The notes under the pieces were generated by a model that did no database searches, was not told the DNA's origin, and worked only from the letters and a program-made list of their open reading frames with translations. Positions 59,128 through 64,000 of a stretch of 64,000 nucleotides of DNA are shown here, one piece after another. Origin of the DNA: Kribbella rubisoli. GTDB lineage: Bacteria; Actinomycetota; Actinomycetes; Propionibacteriales; Kribbellaceae. The position numbers were made by a program, and so were the translations under genes. The stretch is from assembly GCF_004217145.1 (NCBI RefSeq), contig NZ_SHKR01000013.1, positions 620,001-684,000 of the forward strand. Direction: 5' to 3'. Within the stretch, counting starts at the first letter, position 1. Each line of letters starts with the position of its first letter.

Positions 59128-59822
59128 ACGAGGTTCTCACCACCAAGGACAGGCTGCGGTTGCTGCCGACCGTGGTGGGGCGGTTGGGGACGACCGGGGC
59201 CGAGTTGGCGGCGTACTGCCTGGGCAAGCGCGGGGCGCCGTTGCCTCCGGGGGTGGTGATCAGCCCGTGGGGGACGGGATGGGGCGCCGAGGCGAAGAGA
59301 GTTGCGGCAGGGGTCCTCGGGCCAGGCTTTCTCGAGCACTCGGTGCGGACCTGGCGGTTCGGGATGGCGTTGGCGTACGCGGACCGAGCTCAGGCGAACG
59401 TCGACTCGGACCTGTTGTACGTGGCCGCGATGTTGCACGACATCGGGCTGTTCGCGCCGCTGAAAGGCAGATGCTTCACGGCCGCTGGGGTCGAGGCTGT
59501 CCGGGAGACGGCTCCTGCGGGCACCGCGGCGCATGAGATCGCGGACGTGGAAGCCGCGATCTACGAGCATGTCGACATCGAGAAGCCGACCAAACCCCTG
59601 TCGTACTACCTCCAGGCGGGGTCGTTGCTCGACGTGGCGGGGACGCGGATCACCAAGGTCGACCCGGTGGTCGTCAGGCAGGCATGCAGCAACCGAGCAG
59701 GGTTTCCTGCAGCGTGCAGGTCTGCTTGGCGAGCCGAGTCCCGGAGGTTTCCCGAGGGTCGGGCTGCCTATCTGAAGTTTCCTTTGCTGCTGGGGACCCG
59801 GCTCAATCCCCTGCCGCGCTGA
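59124..59822 (+). CDS. HD-domain phosphohydrolase-like protein
   Basis: A 232-residue protein with an HD fold: FLEHSVRTWRFGMALAYADR gives the first His, YVAAMLHDIGLFAP the HD dyad, and DVEAAIYEHVDIEKPTKPLS the later His. Such enzymes hydrolyse nucleotides or cyclic nucleotides; the exact substrate is unknown. It starts at ATG 59124 inside the upstream stop, so it is coupled to the membrane protein. Its stop is one base from the convergent LacI stop. Confidence 0.86.
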   Translation: MNEVLTTKDRLRLLPTVVGRLGTTGAELAAYCLGKRGAPLPPGVVISPWGTGWGAEAKRVAAGVLGPGFLEHSVRTWRFGMALAYADRAQANVDSDLLYVAAMLHDIGLFAPLKGRCFTAAGVEAVRETAPAGTAAHEIADVEAAIYEHVDIEKPTKPLSYYLQAGSLLDVAGTRITKVDPVVVRQACSNRAGFPAACRSAWRAESRRFPEGRAAYLKFPLLLGTRLNPLPR

Positions 59823-59823
59823 G

Positions 59824-60828
59824 TTAGTGGCGGTTGGCGGTTGAGCCTCGGATTGCTAGGGGGCAGGGGAGGGTGACCGTCTCGGTGGGGCGGTCGGGGT
59901 CGGCTATGCGTTGGCGGAGGAGGTTGACGCCGGTTTCGACGATGGCGTGGGTGGGTTGGTCGACCGAGGTGAGGTCGAAGGATTCCCAGGCGGCCATCTC
60001 GGTGTTGTCGAAGCCGATCACCCAGACGTCGTCGGGGACTCGCGCGCCGACCGCGCGGGCGCCGTCGAGGATGCCGAAGGCGAGCAGATCGGTGACCGTG
60101 TAGATCGCGGTCGGCGGCTTCTTGCGGGACAGCAGCTTCTCCGCGGCGGCGTGACCGTCGGCATGCGGTACGCCGACCGACACCACGTTACTCGGCTTGA
60201 TCTTCACGCCGGCATCGGCGAGGGCCGCACGGAAACCGAGGTCGCGGTCCCGGGACGTGTTGCCGGTATGGACGAGCGTGACGAGCCCGATGTCGGTGTG
60301 GCCGTGGTCGACGAGGTACTTCCCCGCGTCGTATGCGCCCTGCCAGTTGTCGCCGACGACCTGGTCGCACTCGAGCTCGTCGATCCCGCGGTGCAGCAGC
60401 ACGGTCGGCGTACCCGAGGCGAGCGCCATCGTGTGCAGCTTCGAGTCGTACGTCGCCGAGGTCAGCACGAACCCGTCGACGAGCCGCTGGTGCAGCACCT
60501 CGGCGACCGTCTCCTCCGGATCGTGCTCGATGTTCCACAGGATCATGTGCAGACCCGTCGAACTGAGCACGCGCCCGATCTCGTCGAGCAGCTCGGCGTG
60601 GAACGGGCTGGTCACGCGCGTCATGAACACGCCGATCGTGTCGGTCCGCCCGGTCTTCATCGCGCGCGCCAACGCGTTCGGCGTGTAGTTGGCGTCCTTC
60701 AGCACCTGCAGGACCCGCGCCCGCGTCTCCGGGTTGACCTTCGGATTGTTCGTCAGTACCCGCGAGACCGTCGCCTGCGAAACTCCCGCCAGCCGGGCCA
60801 GATCCCTACTCGTCGGTGGTCGTGCCAT
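59824..60828 (-). CDS. LacI-family repressor of the sugar ABC importer
   Basis: A 334-residue LacI/GalR repressor: MARPPTSRDLARLAGVSQAT, VSRVLTNNPKVNPETRARV (helix-turn-helix and hinge), then the periplasmic-binding-like sensor (IGVFMTRVTSPFHAELLDEI; VVSVGVPHADGHAAAEKLL; WVIGFDNTEMAAWESFDLTS). It is divergent from the importer genes and two tandem operators lie between, so it most likely represses the importer until its sugar binds. Confidence 0.93.
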   Translation of the reverse strand: MARPPTSRDLARLAGVSQATVSRVLTNNPKVNPETRARVLQVLKDANYTPNALARAMKTGRTDTIGVFMTRVTSPFHAELLDEIGRVLSSTGLHMILWNIEHDPEETVAEVLHQRLVDGFVLTSATYDSKLHTMALASGTPTVLLHRGIDELECDQVVGDNWQGAYDAGKYLVDHGHTDIGLVTLVHTGNTSRDRDLGFRAALADAGVKIKPSNVVSVGVPHADGHAAAEKLLSRKKPPTAIYTVTDLLAFGILDGARAVGARVPDDVWVIGFDNTEMAAWESFDLTSVDQPTHAIVETGVNLLRQRIADPDRPTETVTLPCPLAIRGSTANRH

Positions 60829-60911
60829 CGACCCCGCCTCCCCTCGTCGTCCAAATGCTGAACCCTACTCAAGAGTCTCGCCCCAGGCCGTTGACCACGC
60901 CGGAGCGAATG

Positions 60912-60940
60912 TGTATACGTATTCATTGTATACGTATTCA
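60912..60940. promoter_or_regulatory. two tandem LacI-type operators
   Basis: tgtatacgtattca occurs twice, at 60912-60925 and 60927-60940, exactly 15 bases apart. Each copy is a near-palindrome around a central CG (tgtatac/gtattca), the LacI/GalR operator layout. They lie 25-53 bases upstream of the solute-binding protein start and would overlap its promoter. Confidence 0.8.
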
Positions 60941-60964
60941 TCCCTATGTGGATGGGAGATTCCG

Positions 60965-62266
60965 GTGCAGACACAACTCTCCAACCTGAGCCGCCGCAGG
61001 TTTCTCGCCGGATTGACGGGACTCACGGCTGCCGGAGTGATGGCCGGCTGTGGTGGCAACGGCAACGCAGGCGGGAGTGGGGGCAAGAGCCTCACCTTCC
61101 TCAACTGGGAGCAGGTCAAGGGCAACCCGCTGGAGCAGGCGATCAGTGCGTTCGAGAAGGAATCGGGCACCAAGGTCACCATCCAGCCCGCTGTCACCCA
61201 GGAATACGACACCAAGATGCGCACGCTGATCGCGGGCGGCAGCCCGCCGGATGTGATGCGAATCAACGACGACTTCGTCCGCGGCTTCTCCCAGCAGGGA
61301 GCGCTGCTGGACCTGAAGCCGTACATCGACAAGGACAAGCTCGACACGTCGCAGTTCGCCAAGGAGACGTTCGACTTCCCGCTGCAGCCCGACGGTTCGC
61401 ACACCGCGTGGGTCCTCGGCTATGAGCCGCGGCTGATCTTCTACAACGTCGATCTGTTCAAGCAGGCCGGCGTACCGCTGCCGCCGACGACGTGGTCGGC
61501 CGACGGCTGGACCTGGTCCGACTTCGAGGACAAGGCCAAGAAGCTCACCGACCCGGCGAAGAAGCAGTACGGCGCACTGGTCTACCTGGACACGGGCTAC
61601 GAGCAGACGTTCACGGTCAACCACGGCAGCCAGACAGGCATCTTCTCCAAGGACGGCACGCAGTTCACGCTGTCGGACTCGAAGGAATCCGAGGCGCTGC
61701 AGTGGGCGACCGACCTGACCTGCAAGGACAAGGTGCAACCGCCGTGGTCCGCGCTGCAGCAGGACAGCATCCAGAACCAGATGTTTGCCCAGGGCAAGAT
61801 CGCGATGATGTTCGCGACCTTCGGCACCGTGCCGTACATGCGCCAGACGGTCAAGGACTTCACCTGGGACGTCGCTCCGCCGCCTGGTGACGTGGAGCAG
61901 AAGACCGAGTCCAGCGTGATCGTCTTCTGCGTCCCGAAGAAGGCGAAGAACCCCGATGCGGCCTGGGATCTGCTGAAGTACCTCGCCAGTGAGGACGGCG
62001 GCAAGATCCTGCTCCAGGGCGGTGCGTTCACGCCGATCAACCTCAAGGCGGCGGCCGAGCTGGCGCCGAACGGGAAGGCGCCCGCGCATATCGGGCTGTT
62101 CGCCGAGGCCGCGAAGCACCTGACCGCGACCAACCAGACCAAGAACACCATCGGCGCCCGCGAGCTGTACCGGCCCGCGCTGGACACCGCCTACAACTGC
62201 GAGAAGCCGGTCGCCGACGTTCTCCAAGGCGTCAAATCACAGGTGGAGAACGCCTTGAAGGGTTGA
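60965..62266 (+). CDS. sugar ABC transporter solute-binding lipoprotein
   Basis: A 433-residue extracellular binding protein of the CUT1 type. The N terminus SRRRFLAGLTGLTAAGVMAG has a twin-arginine-like RRRFL and lipobox MAGC. The mature protein has SLTFLNWEQVKGNPLEQAIS, VMRINDDFVRGFSQQGALLD and LYFDEN-like sugar-binding surfaces (WTWSDFEDKAKKLTDPAKKQ). It captures an oligosaccharide or sugar for the two permeases downstream. GTG 60965 has gggag upstream. Confidence 0.93.
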   Translation: MQTQLSNLSRRRFLAGLTGLTAAGVMAGCGGNGNAGGSGGKSLTFLNWEQVKGNPLEQAISAFEKESGTKVTIQPAVTQEYDTKMRTLIAGGSPPDVMRINDDFVRGFSQQGALLDLKPYIDKDKLDTSQFAKETFDFPLQPDGSHTAWVLGYEPRLIFYNVDLFKQAGVPLPPTTWSADGWTWSDFEDKAKKLTDPAKKQYGALVYLDTGYEQTFTVNHGSQTGIFSKDGTQFTLSDSKESEALQWATDLTCKDKVQPPWSALQQDSIQNQMFAQGKIAMMFATFGTVPYMRQTVKDFTWDVAPPPGDVEQKTESSVIVFCVPKKAKNPDAAWDLLKYLASEDGGKILLQGGAFTPINLKAAAELAPNGKAPAHIGLFAEAAKHLTATNQTKNTIGARELYRPALDTAYNCEKPVADVLQGVKSQVENALKG

Positions 62267-63207
62267 TGTCGATGGCAACCATCACGATCACACGCGACAC
62301 CTCAGACACCGTCAACACGGCCGACGTACGCCGGGCCCGCCGCAAACAGAACCTCACCGGCTGGCTGTTCATCAGCCCGATCGTGGTCGGGGTGGTGGCG
62401 TTCCAGTTCTTCCCGATCCTGGTCTCGATCGTCGCGTCGCTGACCGACTGGAACGGCATCTCGCCGCCGAAGTTCGTCGGCCTGAAGAACTTCAGCGAGA
62501 TGTTCACCGACGACCCGTTGTTCCTGCAGACGTTCAAGAACACGGTCTACTTCACGCTGGCGAGCATCCCGCTGACGATCGGTATCGGCCTGGTCCTGGC
62601 CTTGCTGTGCGCTCGTCCGATCCGTGGTGTCGCCTTCTTCCGGACGGCGTACTTCGCGCCGTACGTGACGAATGTGGTGGCGATCGGGTTCGTCTGGTTC
62701 TGGTTCTTCCAGCCCGACAACGGCGTGATCAACGGCCTGCTCAGCCAGCTCGGGATCACGGGGCCGCAATGGCTGTCGAGCTCGAGCTGGGCGATGCCGG
62801 CCGTGATCATGGTCAGTGTCTGGCAGGGCATCGGCTACCCGATGATCATCCTGCTCGCGGGTCTGCAGGGCCTGCCGAACGAGTTCTTCGAGTCCGCGAA
62901 GATCGACGGCGCCGGAGCGTGGCAGCGGCTGCGGTTCATCACGTTGCCGCTGCTGACACCGCACTTCCTGTTCCTGCTGATCACGCAGTTCATCTCGTCG
63001 TTCCAGGTGTTCGGCCTGATCTACGTGATGACCAAGGGCGGGCCCGGCCACGCCACCAGCGTCTACATCTACAACATCTATCAGAACGCGTTCAGCTACG
63101 GGAAGGTCGGCTACGCCTCGGCGATGGCGTGGATCCTGTTCGTGGTGATCGCGGCCGTCACCTTCCTGCAGTGGAAGCTGCAGAAGAGGTGGGTGTTCTA
63201 CTCATGA
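62266..63207 (+). CDS. sugar ABC transporter permease (MalF-type)
   Basis: A 313-residue CUT1 permease with about six helices (LFISPIVVGVVAFQFFPIL, IPLTIGIGLVLALLCAR, FLLITQFISSFQVFGLIYVM) and the EAA-like loop LPNEFFESAKIDGAGAWQRL. The ATG 62266 overlaps the binding-protein stop by one base; ATG 62272 has a better-spaced aaggg and is equally possible. Confidence 0.92.
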   Translation: MSMATITITRDTSDTVNTADVRRARRKQNLTGWLFISPIVVGVVAFQFFPILVSIVASLTDWNGISPPKFVGLKNFSEMFTDDPLFLQTFKNTVYFTLASIPLTIGIGLVLALLCARPIRGVAFFRTAYFAPYVTNVVAIGFVWFWFFQPDNGVINGLLSQLGITGPQWLSSSSWAMPAVIMVSVWQGIGYPMIILLAGLQGLPNEFFESAKIDGAGAWQRLRFITLPLLTPHFLFLLITQFISSFQVFGLIYVMTKGGPGHATSVYIYNIYQNAFSYGKVGYASAMAWILFVVIAAVTFLQWKLQKRWVFYS

Positions 63208-64000
63208 GAATCGTCGGAAAGACTTCGCAGTACGTCGTAATGACGTTGTTCGCGGTCGCGTTCCTGGCGCCGCTGGTCTGGATGATCAGTGCGTCACTGC
63301 GGCCGGAGGCGAAGGTGCTCAGCTCGCCGCCGAAATTCCTGCCCACGGACACGCAGTGGAGCAACTACGGCGAGGTGTTCGACCTGATCCCGGTGTTCCT
63401 GTGGAACAGCGTCAAGCTCGCAGCCTTCAACGTTGTCGGCATCCTGATCGTCGCCTCGATGGCCGGCTACGCCTTCGCACGACTCAGGTTCGCCGGCCGG
63501 GACATCGCGTTCATGGTGCTGCTCGCCACGTCGATCATCCCGGGCATCGCGTACCTGATCCCGCAGTACATCGTCTTCCAGCACATCGGCTGGGTGGACA
63601 CGCAGTACCCGCTGTGGGTGCCGAAGGTGCTCACGCCGGTGTTCGCGACCTTCCTCATGCGGCAGTCGTTCCTGACCATTCCGAACGAGCTCGAGGACGC
63701 CGGCAAGATCGACGGTGCGTCCACGTTCGGGATCTACTGGCGGATCATGCTGCCGCAGACCAAACCGGCGCTCGCCGCGATCGGGGTCTTCACGTTCCTC
63801 GAATCGTGGAACGACCTGTTCGGTCCGTTGATCTACATCACGTCCGAGAACCTGCAGACCTTGCCGGTGGCACTCGCGCAGTTCCAGGGCGAGTACTTCA
63901 CCAAGATCAGTCTGCTGATGGCAGGCGCGACGATCTCCGTCGTACCGGTCATCGCCGTCTTCCTTTTCGCCCAGCGCTATTTCATCCAAGGCATCACGAT
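63204..64000 (+). CDS. sugar ABC transporter permease (MalG-type), partial
   Basis: Starts at ATG 63204 by four-base overlap with the first permease and stays open to the end of the window, so the C terminus is cut off. The visible 265 codons give an N-terminal helix (YVVMTLFAVAFLAPLVWMIS), further helices (VVGILIVASMAGYAFARLR) and the EAA loop IPNELEDAGKIDGASTFGIY. It would complete the CUT1 permease pair; the ATPase is probably the shared MsiK-type protein encoded elsewhere. Confidence 0.93.
   Translation, partial: MRIVGKTSQYVVMTLFAVAFLAPLVWMISASLRPEAKVLSSPPKFLPTDTQWSNYGEVFDLIPVFLWNSVKLAAFNVVGILIVASMAGYAFARLRFAGRDIAFMVLLATSIIPGIAYLIPQYIVFQHIGWVDTQYPLWVPKVLTPVFATFLMRQSFLTIPNELEDAGKIDGASTFGIYWRIMLPQTKPALAAIGVFTFLESWNDLFGPLIYITSENLQTLPVALAQFQGEYFTKISLLMAGATISVVPVIAVFLFAQRYFIQGIT

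Noticed and set aside
1..64000. CRISPR arrays, insertion sequences, rRNA genes, complete prophage.
   Set aside because: No regularly spaced repeats, transposase-like proteins, rRNA signatures or phage structural genes were seen; only one recombinase remnant near the tRNAs.

Overview
The window looks like a chromosomal segment of a high-GC actinobacterium, most plausibly Kribbella or a close Nocardioidaceae relative. The reasons are the strong G/C third-position bias, many GTG starts, F420-type oxidoreductases, a mycothiol-type DinB protein, a DUF3073 gene just downstream of purF-purM, polyprenol-phosphate mannose synthase and a class F sortase. The genus is an inference from gene content; no rRNA is present.

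Layout. 0.1-3.2 kb: purF-purM and DUF3073. 3.3-7.4 kb: an ABC exporter pair facing a NarL-type two-component system, plus a small membrane protein. 7.5-8.8 kb: a secreted NlpC/P60 hydrolase whose leader carries a c-di-AMP (ydaO-type) riboswitch, with two CRP-like palindromes farther upstream. 8.8-12.8 kb: threonine dehydratase-like enzyme, YciI protein, YegP-like protein, and a TetR/DHA2 exporter pair with operator palindromes. 12.8-15.2 kb: a wrecked tyrosine phosphatase, a serine hydrolase, small proteins and a GNAT enzyme. 15.2-19.4 kb: a two-gene XRE-sensor/glycosyltransferase-like module, an APH-type kinase and a nucleotidyltransferase. 19.5-23.6 kb: an MMPL exporter facing a second two-component system. 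24.2-24.7 kb: a decayed tyrosine-recombinase remnant next to tRNA-Phe, tRNA-Asp and tRNA-Glu.

24.8-41.3 kb is mixed: a secreted HEXXH protein, a frameshifted regulator, a minimal zincin, polyprenol-P mannose synthase, a STAS protein, an AlkD-like repair protein, DHA2 exporters, a DUF4397/sortase F pair, a Sua5/YciO-like protein, nitroreductase, a stand-alone LigD phosphoesterase domain, a beta-lactamase-fold esterase, an F420 oxidoreductase, LysR, and a DHA2 exporter with a long coiled-coil tail.

41.4-48.5 kb is the most striking locus: five translationally coupled genes (SWIM zinc finger, DUF5691, MoxR-type AAA+ ATPase, DUF5682, VWA) that look like one multi-protein machine. It is the best candidate for an undescribed system. 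48.5-56.7 kb: small enzymes, an aldo/keto reductase, two surface-glycan type glycosyltransferases, a decayed GrpB gene and a large secreted subtilase. 56.7-59.8 kb: a TetR/F420-oxidoreductase pair and a membrane protein/HD protein pair. 59.8-64 kb: a LacI repressor divergent from a sugar ABC importer with two tandem operators; the last permease runs off the window.

Decayed genes (tyrosine phosphatase, GrpB, recombinase, frameshifted regulator) and the mix of small transporters and resistance-like enzymes mark much of 8-41 kb as fast-evolving accessory sequence, while purF-purM, the tRNAs and the mannose synthase are core functions.
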